Source: Paraburkholderia franconis (GTDB taxonomy: Bacteria > Pseudomonadota > Gammaproteobacteria > Burkholderiales > Burkholderiaceae). From it: DNA of 64,000 nt. The DNA lies in NCBI RefSeq assembly GCF_009362735.1, contig NZ_WHNP01000004.1, positions 248,001 through 312,000 of the forward strand, in the 5' to 3' direction. Positions within the stretch are counted from its first letter, which is position 1, and every line of letters starts with the position of its first letter. Below are positions 16,549 through 25,340 of this stretch, one piece after another. The translations under genes and the position numbers were made by a program. The notes under the pieces were generated by a model that saw nothing but the letters and a program-made list of their open reading frames with translations, ran no database searches and was not told where the DNA came from.

Positions 16549-17688
16549 GACTAATCGTATTCGTTGATTGCTGCACTAACACGACACGCGCTGCCAGATG
16601 CGACTGTGTATGTGGCTGCGTGTGCGCGGCACGATTCCGCAGCCATGCGCAATGCAAAGCCGCTTCAAGGGCGCTTGATGGTGACGATCGTCAGCGGATC
16701 GCGCCGCGCGTTGCGATCAGATACGCTGTCCGGTTTGCTCCGCTTCGTGCGACAGCGGGCGTGCAGCGGCGCGTTCCTGGCGCAGGGGCGAGCGCAACCG
16801 AAGACGCGGCGCAATGATGCGCGCGAAGCATTGACCCGCGAGCGGGCCCGACAGTGGAAGATGGAGAGGCGCTAGGGCAAGAGCGATGCGACACCGTCGG
16901 TGTGCACCGCGATGAAGGCACGCGCTGAAATGGAGTTATGACGTCGGACGGAACGGCGCGACAGGATCGTCGAGACGGACAGAAAGCGGCGAAACGCAAG
17001 CCTGCCGTTGCTGCCGTCGGCGATGGCGTTGTCATCGCGAAGACACCTCGCGAACTGACTACGATCCCACCTTACCAAAGGGCCTCGGACTCTCACGATG
17101 ACACTCGACTGGCACGTTGAAGTATTGAACGCCCCGCTCGAAAAACGCATCAATAAAAAGAAAACGGGACGCGAGGTTGTCATTCAAAATACATTGTTTA
17201 TCGTTATGCCGCTGCTCGAATTGCTCAGCGCATTGGATAACCGAACGAGAGAACATCAACCTGTCATTAGCATATACGAGTCGCAAATGCCGGAAAAGCC
17301 TTTTCGTCAATTTATGCGGGCTTACCCTGAGCGATCTATCGGCATTCAAATCGGCATTTGAATGCGGCAGGTATATAGAAGCGTCGATTTTTTGCAGGGT
17401 TTTCCCCGGCGGCAGTCGATTTAAAGTGACGAGTATATTCAATACACGTGTGTGCTATTCGAACCGCTGTTCTCGCACAGTTCTCGCTCATCGAACAGAA
17501 TTACGTGAGTCCTTCTGTCAGCTCATTGAAGAAGCTGCGAGCATGTATTTCGCTGAGCGCAGCGGAATTCCTCACATTTGAAATCGAAGCGGAGTGCGCA
17601 GCCGTCTCACGCTGCGCAGAAATGCCGAACCACGGCGAACCCGCAAGGCTGACGCTTTGCGTCACTTGTATGACATTGAGGCATCCTG
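16549..17688. other. Long divergent control region between puuD and puuC
   Basis: About 1.14 kb separates the divergent puuD and puuC starts, unusual in such dense DNA. Several open frames exist (for example 17098-17361 and 17177-17581 on the plus strand, 17059-17442 on the minus strand), but none has a domain pattern or a convincing ribosome site. The part from about 17100 to 17560 is clearly more AT-rich than its surroundings. It may hold promoters, a decayed regulator gene, or an acquired fragment. GAGG before 17689 serves puuC. Confidence 0.4.
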
Positions 17689-19182
17689 ATGGACAAGACA
17701 ACATTGGCTTACTGGCAGGAAAAGGCCGCGGCGCTTGCAATCGAAGGCCGCGCGTTTATCGGCGGCGAATATCGGCCGGCTGAGAGCGGGCGCACGTTCG
17801 ACTGTGTGAGTCCCATCGACGGCAAGGTACTCGCTCAGGTCGCCGATTGCGGCGAAGCCGAGGTGAATGCGGCCGTGAGCGCCGCGCGCCGCGCGTTCGA
17901 GGGAGGAGTGTGGTCCGGTCTCAATCCGCGTCAGCGTAAGGCGAAGCTGCTCAAATGGGCTGCGCTGATGCGCGAACATCTCGACGAGCTTGCGTTGCTA
18001 GAAACGCTGGATGCAGGCAAGCCGATCGGCGACACGACCTCAGTCGATGTGCCGGGTGCAGTGTATTGCGTCGAATGGTTTGCTGAAGCAATCGACAAGG
18101 TGGGCGGCGAAGTGGTGCCCGCGGATCATCATCTCGTCGGACTCGTGACGCGCGAGCCGCTGGGTGTCGTCGCAGCCGTCGTGCCATGGAATTTCCCGAT
18201 CCTGATGGCGTCGTGGAAATTCGGACCCGCGCTCGCGGCGGGCAACAGCGTCGTGCTGAAGCCATCGGAGAAGTCGCCGCTGTCGGCGATCCGCGTCGCG
18301 CAACTCGCGCTCGAAGCGGGTATTCCTGCGGGCGTATTCAACGTGGTGCCAGGCGGTGGAGAGGCGGGCAAGCTGCTTGCGCTGCATCGCGATGTCGATT
18401 GCCTTGCGTTCACGGGTTCGACGAATGTCGGCAAGCTGATCATGCAATACGCCGGGCAATCGAATCTGAAGCGCGTATGGCTGGAACTGGGCGGCAAGTC
18501 GCCGAACATCGTGCTGCCCGATTGCCCGGATCTCGATCGCGCGGCAAAGACGGCGGCGGGCGCGATCTTCTACAACATGGGCGAGATGTGCACGGCGGGT
18601 TCGCGGCTACTCGTGCATCGCGACATCAAGGACGTGTTTCTCGACAAGCTCGTCGAGGCAGCGCGCGGCTATATACCGGGCAATCCGCTCGATCCGAATA
18701 CATCGATGGGCGCGATCGTCGATCAGCTTCAACTGGATCGCGTGCTCGCCTATATCGAAGCAGGGCGCGCCGAAGCGAAACTGCTGCATGGCGGTTCGCG
18801 CGTGCAGCAGGAAAGCGGCGGTTTCTATATCGAGCCGACTGTTTTCGACGTATCGCAACACAACGCGAAAATCGCGCGTGAAGAGATTTTCGGGCCGGTG
18901 CTGTCGGTGATCACGTTCGATTCGATCGATGAAGCCGTGAAGATCGCCAACGACAGCGACTACGGCCTCGCCGCAGCCGTGTGGACGGCAAACCTGACGA
19001 CTGCGCACGAAGTCGCGCGGCGTTTGCGCGCAGGCACCGTCTGGGTCAACTGCTATGACGAGGGCGGCGACATGAACTTTCCGTTCGGCGGCTACAGGCA
19101 ATCGGGCAATGGCCGCGACAAGTCGCTGCATGCGCTGGAAAAGTACACGGAGTTGAAATCGACGCTTGTGCGCCTGCGTTGA
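17689..19182 (+). CDS. puuC: Gamma-glutamyl-gamma-aminobutyraldehyde dehydrogenase (aldehyde dehydrogenase)
   Basis: NAD(P)-dependent aldehyde dehydrogenase of 497 residues that oxidises the aldehyde made from (glutamyl-)putrescine to the acid. Landmarks: VVPWNFPILMASWKFGPALA (cofactor cleft, about 164-183), KPSEKSPLSA, FTGSTNVGK (241-249), the general-base glutamate E266 in LELGGKS, and the catalytic cysteine C301 in GEMCTAGSR; EIFGPVLSV marks the C-terminal part. Length and the GEMC context fit the PuuC/AldH subgroup. The gene is transcribed away from puuD-puuA-spuC across a 1.1-kb region, and its product acts directly after SpuC or a PuuB-like oxidase and before PuuD. It is convergent with the MarR gene 45 bases on. 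Confidence 0.92.
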   Translation: MDKTTLAYWQEKAAALAIEGRAFIGGEYRPAESGRTFDCVSPIDGKVLAQVADCGEAEVNAAVSAARRAFEGGVWSGLNPRQRKAKLLKWAALMREHLDELALLETLDAGKPIGDTTSVDVPGAVYCVEWFAEAIDKVGGEVVPADHHLVGLVTREPLGVVAAVVPWNFPILMASWKFGPALAAGNSVVLKPSEKSPLSAIRVAQLALEAGIPAGVFNVVPGGGEAGKLLALHRDVDCLAFTGSTNVGKLIMQYAGQSNLKRVWLELGGKSPNIVLPDCPDLDRAAKTAAGAIFYNMGEMCTAGSRLLVHRDIKDVFLDKLVEAARGYIPGNPLDPNTSMGAIVDQLQLDRVLAYIEAGRAEAKLLHGGSRVQQESGGFYIEPTVFDVSQHNAKIAREEIFGPVLSVITFDSIDEAVKIANDSDYGLAAAVWTANLTTAHEVARRLRAGTVWVNCYDEGGDMNFPFGGYRQSGNGRDKSLHALEKYTELKSTLVRLR

Positions 19183-19227
19183 GTGACCTGCGCGCGGTTA
19201 CGGGTACCGGGCCGGACGCAGGCGCGC

Positions 19228-19761
19228 TCATGACGCGCTGCGCCCCGGCATCGGCATGCCTTGCTCGCGGCATTCGACGGGGCAGCCGGCCTTCAGGCAC
19301 GGCTTGTTGTCGCAGAAGCGGCAGAGTTGCATCGCGTGTGATGCGTCGCGTGTCTCGTTCCAGAGTAGCTTGATCAGCAAGTCTTCGAAGACGGCGCGCT
19401 CGTCCTGGTCGAGCCGTCCGACGATGCGCTCCAGCAGGCGTCCGCGCGCCGTACGCAAGCGGCTGGCTTCGCGACGCCCCGAAGGCGTCAAAGCCAACGC
19501 GACCGAGCGTTTGTCGCTGCCTGCCTTCTTTTCGACGAGGCCCGCGTCGACGAGCCCGGCGACTGCGCGCACGGCGGCAGGGTGCGAAAGCGCGACGGCT
19601 TCGCGCAGCACTTCGATCGACGAATCGGGATACTGGCCGATGGCATTGAGCATCGCGCGTGCCGTCGGTCCGGCGAGCGCGGGCAGCGAGGATGGCGAGC
19701 TCAGATCGTCGTTCACCAGAACGGCGAGCACGCCGAGCAGGTTTGCCGTGCGCTGAACCAT
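19228..19761 (-). CDS. MarR family regulator with cysteine-rich tail
   Basis: Winged helix regulator of 177 residues. The helix-turn-helix spans about residues 33-78 (ARAMLNAIGQYPDSSIEVLR, SHPAAVRAVAGLVDAGLVEK) and the wing holds the typical DKRSVALALTPSGRR. After the dimerisation helix comes a tail, residues 148-171, with four cysteines spaced C-x2-C-x4-C-x4-C plus a final C (CRFCDNKPCLKAGCPVEC). That pattern suggests metal or redox sensing, which is inference. Just upstream of its ATG are ATATGTGCA half-sites (19774-19809), repeated as a perfect dyad at 20586-20608. It probably represses itself and the divergent lipoprotein gene. Confidence 0.9.
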   Translation of the reverse strand: MVQRTANLLGVLAVLVNDDLSSPSSLPALAGPTARAMLNAIGQYPDSSIEVLREAVALSHPAAVRAVAGLVDAGLVEKKAGSDKRSVALALTPSGRREASRLRTARGRLLERIVGRLDQDERAVFEDLLIKLLWNETRDASHAMQLCRFCDNKPCLKAGCPVECREQGMPMPGRSAS

Positions 19762-19773
19762 GACGCCACCTCG

Positions 19774-19809
19774 ATATGTGCAATGTGCATATGTGCATGA
19801 TGCACATAA
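19774..19809. promoter_or_regulatory. Candidate MarR operators (tandem ATATGTGCA half-sites)
   Basis: ATATGTGCA occurs at 19774-19782 and again at 19789-19797. The second copy is followed after 3 bases by TGCACATAA (19801-19809), making a near-perfect dyad. The array ends 13 bases before the MarR start codon, a place where bound protein would block transcription. The same dyad with the same 3-base spacer is found at 20586-20608. Confidence 0.7.
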
Positions 19810-19967
19810 CGGCGCACGGATTCAACGCGAATCGGGCTGACCCTTTTTTGCGGTTTTCAGTGAATTGCGCGGAAATATCCAGTAACGGATTCGTAACTCA
19901 TCCGCGAGTCGCTTCGACTATTGTTCTTATATTGGACTCTGGATTTACATATGGCGTGTCGACGAAG

Positions 19968-20531
19968 ATGAACAGAACACAGATCACGAGAAAGCTTGCC
20001 GTGCCGGCGCTCGTCGTCGGAACGATGCTGGCGTTGGGCGGTTGCGCGGTTGCGCCGCCCAGCGGTCCGAGCGTGGTCGCGCTGCCGCGCAGGGGCGAGC
20101 CACTCGAGCAGTTCCAGCAGGAAGATTACGCGTGCCGGGACTACGCGTTCCGCAGCACCGATGCGAACGGCGCATCGCAGGCGGCGACGCACAATTCGGT
20201 GAACAGCGCGGCCGTCGGCACGCTCGGGGGCGCCGCAGTCGGCGCGCTGTTCGGCGCGGCGGCGGGCAATGCGGGCGCGGGCGCGGCGATCGGCGCGGGC
20301 AGTGGCTTGCTGCTCGGCGGCGCGACAGGCGCGAATAGCGCGTCGTATTCGGCTTACGGCTTGCAGGCGCGCTATGACGCCGCCTACGCGCAGTGCATGG
20401 TGGCGAAGGGCAACACGATCGCGCAACCGCCCGCGCCCGCGTACTACTCGGCGCCGCCCGTCTATTACGCACCGCGTCCCTACTACTACGGCCCGCCGGG
20501 CGTGGTCTACTCACCGTATCCTTATTACTGA
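19968..20531 (+). CDS. Glycine-zipper lipoprotein
   Basis: Envelope lipoprotein of 187 residues. The signal segment has a basic start (NRTQITRK), a hydrophobic core and a lipobox-like LALGGC, so the mature protein starts at about Cys25. A conserved QEDYACRDYAFR stretch follows, then a glycine-zipper block at about 80-125 (alternating G/A, for example GTLGGAAVGALFGAAAGNAG), then a cysteine-containing YDAAYAQCMVAKGNTI and a Pro/Tyr-rich tail (APRPYYYGPPG). Known: similar YMGG-type glycine-zipper proteins are outer-membrane-associated and stress linked. ATG 19968 was chosen because it begins the signal peptide. It is divergent from marR and flanked on both sides by ATATGTGCA dyads, so probably under its control. 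Confidence 0.8.
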   Translation: MNRTQITRKLAVPALVVGTMLALGGCAVAPPSGPSVVALPRRGEPLEQFQQEDYACRDYAFRSTDANGASQAATHNSVNSAAVGTLGGAAVGALFGAAAGNAGAGAAIGAGSGLLLGGATGANSASYSAYGLQARYDAAYAQCMVAKGNTIAQPPAPAYYSAPPVYYAPRPYYYGPPGVVYSPYPYY

Positions 20532-20549
20532 TCGGGCGTGAGCGAAAGA

Positions 20550-20580
20550 CGCGAGCGTCGTCACGGCGCTCGCGTTTTTT
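20550..20580 (+). terminator. Terminator of the lipoprotein gene
   Basis: Stem CGCGAGCG (20550-20557) / CGCTCGCG (20567-20574) with a 9-base loop and a run of six T. It lies 19 bases beyond the stop codon of the lipoprotein gene. Confidence 0.85.
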
Positions 20581-20585
20581 GTCCA

Positions 20586-20608
20586 GATATGTGCAGCGTG
20601 CACATATC
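20586..20608. promoter_or_regulatory. Perfect dyad matching the MarR sites
   Basis: GATATGTGCA-GCG-TGCACATATC: 10-bp arms with a 3-base spacer. It repeats the half-site found before the MarR gene, and lies between the lipoprotein terminator and the 3' end of the convergent PRC-barrel gene. It is therefore not at an obvious promoter; it may allow looping with the 19.8-kb sites or serve a short transcript. Confidence 0.6.
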
Positions 20609-20649
20609 CGCGCGGTCTCTTGCCGCGCGATGAAAGCGATGAAAGCCCG

Positions 20650-21051
20650 TCAGTCCGGCGCGTATTTGAACTCGGGCAGCGCCTCAAGCGACGACTTCGT
20701 CGCGTCCGGCATCGTCACCTGCTTGCTGTTGATCTGCAGATCGCTGAGCGGCACGGCGACATAGTGCTTGCCCATGCCGAGAAAACCGCCCACCGAAAGA
20801 ATCGCGAACGCAGTGTGATCGGACGGCGAGACGACCAGATCGTCGATGATGCCGATCTTGTCCTTGTCGCGGTTATAGACAGTCGCGCCCGAGAGCTTCG
20901 ATGCGCGAAAACCGGTACCCGTCTGCATGACCTCGGTGTGGCGCTCGGTGATCGACTGCTGCGCCCCTTGCGCGAGCGCCGATGTCGAGACGAGCGCGGC
21001 CAGCAGACTGGCGAGGCCGATCCGGCATGTTCGATTGAATGCGTGTTGCAC
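20650..21051 (-). CDS. Exported PRC-barrel domain protein
   Basis: Protein of 133 residues with a Sec signal peptide (basic start, hydrophobic LASLLAALVSTSALA, cleavage near residue 27) and a PRC-barrel at about 48-115: FRASKLSGATVYNRDKDKIG, IDDLVVSPSDHTAFAILSVG, GFLGMGKHYVAVPLSDL. The periplasmic location distinguishes it from the cytoplasmic relative at 6289-6756. Function is unknown; such proteins are commonly stress-induced in soil bacteria. It is convergent with the lipoprotein gene, with one dyad (20586-20608) between them, and 108 bases downstream of the small proline-rich gene on the same strand. Confidence 0.85.
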   Translation of the reverse strand: MQHAFNRTCRIGLASLLAALVSTSALAQGAQQSITERHTEVMQTGTGFRASKLSGATVYNRDKDKIGIIDDLVVSPSDHTAFAILSVGGFLGMGKHYVAVPLSDLQINSKQVTMPDATKSSLEALPEFKYAPD

Positions 21052-21159
21052 GATGGTCCTCCCTGTCGACCATAGTTGGCGCTTTTGGCGCGCGTCGCTC
21101 TGATCCCCTGCACGATGATGGCCGTCATCATTCGATGTTTTTGATGACCGGTGCCGACC

Positions 21160-21330
21160 CTACGGCTTGTCGTCCTCGTAATCGGGGTTGACGTCGGGAT
21201 CGAGTGGTGGAGCGTCCGGGTCCTGCGGCGGACCGACATTGGGCAAATCGGTTTTGACGGTCCCGGGCGGGGGCAAATCGGACTGATCGTGGCGGATCGG
21301 GTTGTCGCCTCGGCTGGGCTTCGTGCGCAT
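21160..21330 (-). CDS. Small proline/aspartate-rich protein (56 residues)
   Basis: A short frame of 56 codons plus TAG, below common length cut-offs. A strong AAGGAGGG lies about 6 bases before the ATG at 21330, which is the main evidence for translation. The product has a basic start (MRTKPSRGDNPIRHD) and then a disordered, Pro/Asp-rich stretch (PPPGTVKTDLP, PPQDPDAPPLDPDVNPDYED) with no cysteine, tryptophan, signal peptide or membrane segment. The function is unknown. It may be transcribed with the PRC-barrel gene 108 bases downstream. I infer an intrinsically disordered, possibly stress-related protein. Confidence 0.65.
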   Translation of the reverse strand: MRTKPSRGDNPIRHDQSDLPPPGTVKTDLPNVGPPQDPDAPPLDPDVNPDYEDDKP

Positions 21331-21408
21331 GGCCGGCCCTCCTTGCGTTCATTGCTGGCATAGGCGTTGCCAGCAAGTAGCGCTCCCGGCCGGGCGCTCG
21401 CGTGCGAT

Positions 21409-22185
21409 CTACGCGTTCTCGCTGTTTTTCGCGGCGGCGGTCGCCGGCTCGCGTGGTTTTGCGAGCTTTTGCGCGGCCTCGGCTTCCGCGAGCCGGCGCG
21501 CCGCTTCGCCCACTTCCTGGCGGAATTGCACGAGCGCGCTGAGCGATGCATCGGGCGGTTGCAGCGCTGACCACAGCACGTCGATCAGGCGGTCGGCCGT
21601 CGCATCGATATCGGTGCGGCGATTGCCGAGCGTCGCATCCCACAGCACATGCTCCATTGGACCGAACACCAGTGAGCGCAACAGGCGCAGCGGCACGTCC
21701 GAGCGGATCTGGCCGGTTTGCTGACCCTGCGAGAGCACACGCATCAGTGGCGCGGTGTAGCGCCGTTGCAAGCCCGTCAGTTCCTCGCTGAGCTCGTGCT
21801 GGCGCGTGCGCCCCTCGGACAGCACGAGCGCGCATAAGCCGGTCCCGTTGACCAGCATCAGCCGCAAATGCGTGCGGACGATGAACGCGAACTGCTGACG
21901 GATGCTGCCGTCGCGAGGCAGGCCCGACTCGATGGCCTCGATGATCTCGTCGTACCAGTCGCCGATCACGCGCGCACACAGTTCGCGTTTGCCGCGAAAG
22001 TAGCTGAACACGGTGGCTTCGGAAATGCCGAGCCGTTGCGCGATTTCCGCCGTGGTCGCGCGCTCGTAACCCTTTTCGGAGAACACGTCGCGGCCCGCCT
22101 GAAGAATTTCCTTCACGCGCTGCTGCGATTTGCGTCCCGCCGGCTGGCGGCGCGATCCCGGCACTTCGGCCCTTGCTACGCCCAT
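21409..22185 (-). CDS. TetR family repressor, probable regulator of the liu operon
   Basis: TetR-type repressor of 258 residues. The helix-turn-helix is at about residues 22-68 (RVKEILQAGRDVFSEKGYER, TTAEIAQRLGISEATVFSYF, RGKRELC). The ligand-binding helical domain follows, with a long charged tail (EAAQKLAKPREPATAAAKN) beyond usual family length. It is divergent from the isovaleryl-CoA dehydrogenase gene, with 309 bases between, and the gap contains the perfect dyad TTTGAGT-AAC-ACTCAAA at 22275-22291. Known: TetR proteins often sense acyl-CoAs and derepress beta-oxidation-like genes. Inferred: it represses liuABCD until an isovaleryl- or methylcrotonyl-CoA-type ligand binds. Confidence 0.88.
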   Translation of the reverse strand: MGVARAEVPGSRRQPAGRKSQQRVKEILQAGRDVFSEKGYERATTAEIAQRLGISEATVFSYFRGKRELCARVIGDWYDEIIEAIESGLPRDGSIRQQFAFIVRTHLRLMLVNGTGLCALVLSEGRTRQHELSEELTGLQRRYTAPLMRVLSQGQQTGQIRSDVPLRLLRSLVFGPMEHVLWDATLGNRRTDIDATADRLIDVLWSALQPPDASLSALVQFRQEVGEAARRLAEAEAAQKLAKPREPATAAAKNSENA

Positions 22186-22274
22186 CGTATGAGTCCAGTT
22201 CAGATTTCAGGGCAGGAAAGCCCCGTTGTGGCCGATACTACCACGGCAAATAGGGGTTCAGCGCGCGCTTAACG

Positions 22275-22291
22275 AATTTGAGTAACACTCA
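22275..22291. promoter_or_regulatory. Palindromic operator and control region for liuA / tetR
   Basis: Perfect 7-bp arms TTTGAGT / ACTCAAA around AAC, typical of a TetR operator, in the 309-base gap (22186-22494) between the divergent genes. A TTGACG at 22300-22305 with TGAAAT 17 bases further could be the liu promoter, and TTACGTAA is a second short palindrome at 22307-22314. The rest of the gap shows no gene. GGAG before ATG 22495 is the ribosome site. Confidence 0.6.
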
Positions 22292-22494
22292 AAAATACCG
22301 ATTGACGCTTACGTAAATCTGGAGTGAAATGCGGTCTATGCTGTCGCGCGCCGGTTATTCCGGACTCATCGGCCATCACACCGGCTGCGCGGCCCGAAGA
22401 GCTGGCTGAGTCCCGCTCAGAATAAACGGTTGATGCGACGCGGCGCCGTACCCTGCGCATGGTCCGCGCACGATGAACTCCTGGAGACACACAA

Positions 22495-23676
22495 ATGAGT
22501 AACCTGCCCGGTTTGCAGTTCCCGCTTGGTGAAGAGATCGAGATGCTGCGCGACAGCGTCGCGTCATTTTCGGCGAAGGAAATCGCGCCACGCGCGGGCG
22601 AAATCGACCGCACCGATCAATTCCCGATGGACCTGTGGAAGAAGTTCGGCGATCTGGGCGTGCTGGGCATGACCGTCTCCGAAGAGTACGGCGGCGCGAA
22701 CATGGGCTACACGGCGCATATGGTCGCGATGGAGGAGATTTCACGGGCGTCGGCATCGGTGGGTCTTTCTTATGGCGCGCACTCGAACCTGTGCGTGAAC
22801 CAGATCCACCGCAATGGCAACGAAGCGCAAAGGCAGAAGTACCTGCCGAAGCTGGTGTCGGGCGAACACGTTGGCGCGCTTGCGATGAGCGAGCCGAACG
22901 CGGGCTCGGATGTGGTCAGCATGAAGCTGCGCGCGGAGAAAAAGGGCGACCGTTATGTGCTGAACGGCACGAAGATGTGGATCACGAACGGGCCGGATTG
23001 CGACACGCTCGTCGTCTATGCGAAGACCGACATCGAAGCCGGTCCGCGCGGCATTACCGCGTTCATCGTCGAGAAGGGCATGAAGGGTTTTTCCGTTGCG
23101 CAGAAGCTCGACAAGCTCGGCATGCGCGGCTCGCACACGGGCGAACTGGTGTTCGAGAACGTCGAAGTGCCGGAAGAGAACATCCTCGGCGAACTGAACG
23201 GTGGCGTGAAGGTGCTGATGAGCGGCCTCGACTACGAACGTGCAGTGCTCGCGGGCGGCCCGACGGGCATCATGTTGGCGGTGATGGATGCCGTCGTGCC
23301 GTACATTCACGACCGCAAGCAGTTCGGCCAGTCGATCGGCGAGTTCCAGCTCATTCAAGGCAAGGTCGCCGATCTGTACACCACATTGCAGGCGTGCCGC
23401 GCGTATCTGTATGCGGTCGGCCGTCAGCTCGACACGCTCGGCTCGGGGCACGTGCGCCAGGTGCGCAAGGACTGCGCGGGCGTCATTCTTTACACGGCTG
23501 AAAAGGCCACGTGGATGGCAGGCGAAGCGATCCAGATTCTCGGCGGCAATGGCTACATCAACGAGTATCCCGTCGGACGTCTGTGGCGCGATGCGAAGCT
23601 CTATGAAATCGGCGCGGGCACGAGTGAAATCCGACGCATGTTGATCGGCCGCGAACTGTTCGCGGAAACGATGTAA
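22495..23676 (+). CDS. liuA: Isovaleryl-CoA dehydrogenase
   Basis: FAD acyl-CoA dehydrogenase of 393 residues converting isovaleryl-CoA to 3-methylcrotonyl-CoA in leucine breakdown. Electrons pass to ETF. Seen: [20 protein letters not shown] (about 60-79), the acyl-CoA dehydrogenase signatures [13 protein letters not shown] and [19 protein letters not shown], the catalytic glutamate in [13 protein letters not shown] (about residue 247, the position used by isovaleryl-type enzymes), and [22 protein letters not shown] near the end. First gene of liuABCD, 30 bases before liuB. The order and the divergent TetR gene match the branched-chain catabolic operons of Burkholderia and Pseudomonas. Confidence 0.95.
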   Translation: MSNLPGLQFPLGEEIEMLRDSVASFSAKEIAPRAGEIDRTDQFPMDLWKKFGDLGVLGMTVSEEYGGANMGYTAHMVAMEEISRASASVGLSYGAHSNLCVNQIHRNGNEAQRQKYLPKLVSGEHVGALAMSEPNAGSDVVSMKLRAEKKGDRYVLNGTKMWITNGPDCDTLVVYAKTDIEAGPRGITAFIVEKGMKGFSVAQKLDKLGMRGSHTGELVFENVEVPEENILGELNGGVKVLMSGLDYERAVLAGGPTGIMLAVMDAVVPYIHDRKQFGQSIGEFQLIQGKVADLYTTLQACRAYLYAVGRQLDTLGSGHVRQVRKDCAGVILYTAEKATWMAGEAIQILGGNGYINEYPVGRLWRDAKLYEIGAGTSEIRRMLIGRELFAETM

Positions 23677-23706
23677 AGCACGCGCATCGAAAAGGAGAAC
23701 AACGCG

Positions 23707-25314
23707 ATGCCGATCATCGAATCGAAGTTGAATCCGCGCTCCGACGATTTCCGCACGAACGCGGCCGCGCTCGAAGCGCTCGTCGAAGACCTGAAGGCGA
23801 AGATCAGCAAGCTCGCGTTGGGCGGCGGTCCCGCCGCGCGCGACAAGCACGTGTCGCGCGGCAAGCTGCTGCCGCGCGATCGCATCGCGCAACTGCTCGA
23901 TCCGGGCACGCCGTTCCTCGAACTGTCGCAGCTTGCGGCGTTCGGCATGTATCACGACGATGCGCCGGGCGCGGGCGTCATCACGGGCATTGGCCGCATC
24001 GCGGGCCAGGAGTGCGTGATCGTCTGCAACGACGCGACCGTGAAGGGCGGCACCTACTATCCCGTCACGGTGAAGAAGCACGTGCGCGCACAGGAGATCG
24101 CTCAGGAAAACCGCTTGCCGTGCGTGTATCTCGTCGATTCGGGCGGCGCGAATCTGCCGAATCAGGACGACGTGTTCCCCGATCGCGATCACTTCGGCCG
24201 CATCTTCTACAACCAGGCGAACCTTTCCGCGCAAGGCATTCCGCAGATCGCCGTCGTGATGGGCTCGTGCACGGCGGGCGGCGCGTATGTGCCCGCGATG
24301 AGCGACGAGTCGATCATCGTCAAGAATCAAGGCACGATCTTTCTGGGCGGCCCGCCTTTGGTCAAAGCGGCGACGGGCGAGGAGGTCAGCGCGGAAGATC
24401 TCGGCGGCGGCGACGTGCATACGCGGCTGTCGGGCGTCGCCGATCATCTTGCGCAAAACGATGCGCACGCGCTGGCGATTGCGCGCAGCATCGTCGGCAA
24501 TCTGAACCGGCGCAAGGACGTGCCCGTCACGATGCAGGAGCCGAAGCCGCCACGCTATGACGTGAAGAGCATTTACGGCGTGATTCCCGTCGATACGCGC
24601 AAGCCCTTCGATATCCGCGAAGTGATCGCGCGCATCGTCGACGATTCCGCATTCGACGAATTCAAGGCGCGTTACGGCACGACGCTCGTGTGCGGCTTCG
24701 CGCACATCTGGGGGCACCCGGTCGGCATCGTCGCGAACAACGGCATTCTGTTTTCCGAGTCCGCGTTGAAGGGCACGCACTTCATCGAGCTGTGCTGCCA
24801 GCGCAAGATACCGCTCGTGTTCCTGCAGAACATCACGGGCTTCATGGTGGGCCGCAAGTACGAGAACGAAGGCATCGCGCGCAACGGCGCGAAGATGGTG
24901 ACGGCCGTCGCGACGGCGAAGGTGCCGAAGTTCACGGTGATCATCGGCGGCTCGTTCGGTGCGGGCAACTACGGCATGTGTGGCCGCGCGTATTCGCCGC
25001 GTTTTCTGTGGATGTGGCCGAATGCGCGCATCTCCGTGATGGGCGGCGAGCAGGCGGCATCGGTGCTCGCGACCGTGAAGCGCGACGGCATCGAAGCGAA
25101 GGGCGGCACGTGGACAGCCGAGCAGGAAGAGGCGTTCAAGCAGCCGATCCGCGAGCAGTACGAGCATCAGGGCCATCCGTATTACGCGAGCGCGCGCTTG
25201 TGGGACGACGGCGTGATCGACCCCGCGCAAACGCGCGACGTGCTGGGCCTTGGGTTGTCGGCGGCGATGAACGCGCCGATCGAAGACACGCGTTTCGGCG
25301 TGTTCCGCATGTGA
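23707..25314 (+). CDS. liuB: Methylcrotonoyl-CoA carboxylase beta subunit (carboxyltransferase)
   Basis: Carboxyltransferase of 535 residues that moves the carboxyl group from biotin to 3-methylcrotonyl-CoA, giving 3-methylglutaconyl-CoA. Seen: the N-terminal subdomain with [20 protein letters not shown] (about 54-73), [22 protein letters not shown] (acyl-CoA site), [14 protein letters not shown] (oxyanion glycines), and in the C-terminal subdomain [34 protein letters not shown] and [16 protein letters not shown]. The length fits the AccD-type family of MCC/PCC. It forms the holoenzyme with the biotin-carrying product of liuD, 0.9 kb downstream, with liuC between them. Confidence 0.95.
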   Translation: MPIIESKLNPRSDDFRTNAAALEALVEDLKAKISKLALGGGPAARDKHVSRGKLLPRDRIAQLLDPGTPFLELSQLAAFGMYHDDAPGAGVITGIGRIAGQECVIVCNDATVKGGTYYPVTVKKHVRAQEIAQENRLPCVYLVDSGGANLPNQDDVFPDRDHFGRIFYNQANLSAQGIPQIAVVMGSCTAGGAYVPAMSDESIIVKNQGTIFLGGPPLVKAATGEEVSAEDLGGGDVHTRLSGVADHLAQNDAHALAIARSIVGNLNRRKDVPVTMQEPKPPRYDVKSIYGVIPVDTRKPFDIREVIARIVDDSAFDEFKARYGTTLVCGFAHIWGHPVGIVANNGILFSESALKGTHFIELCCQRKIPLVFLQNITGFMVGRKYENEGIARNGAKMVTAVATAKVPKFTVIIGGSFGAGNYGMCGRAYSPRFLWMWPNARISVMGGEQAASVLATVKRDGIEAKGGTWTAEQEEAFKQPIREQYEHQGHPYYASARLWDDGVIDPAQTRDVLGLGLSAAMNAPIEDTRFGVFRM

Positions 25315-25340
25315 TGCCATCGTTCGAGGAGCCCGGGATC

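Noticed and set aside
17109..17130. A sigma-54-like TGGCAC element upstream of puuC
   Set aside because: The second element (TTGC at the right spacing) is missing.
17059..17581. Several overlapping frames in the puuD-puuC gap as a possible regulator gene
   Set aside because: Neither strand shows a helix-turn-helix or any known motif; kept only as an unexplained AT-richer stretch.
22741..25320. A very long open frame on the minus strand opposite liuA and liuB
   Set aside because: It mirrors the GC-rich codon pattern of the real plus-strand genes, has no domain pattern, and is His/Arg/Ala-rich as expected of antisense frames.
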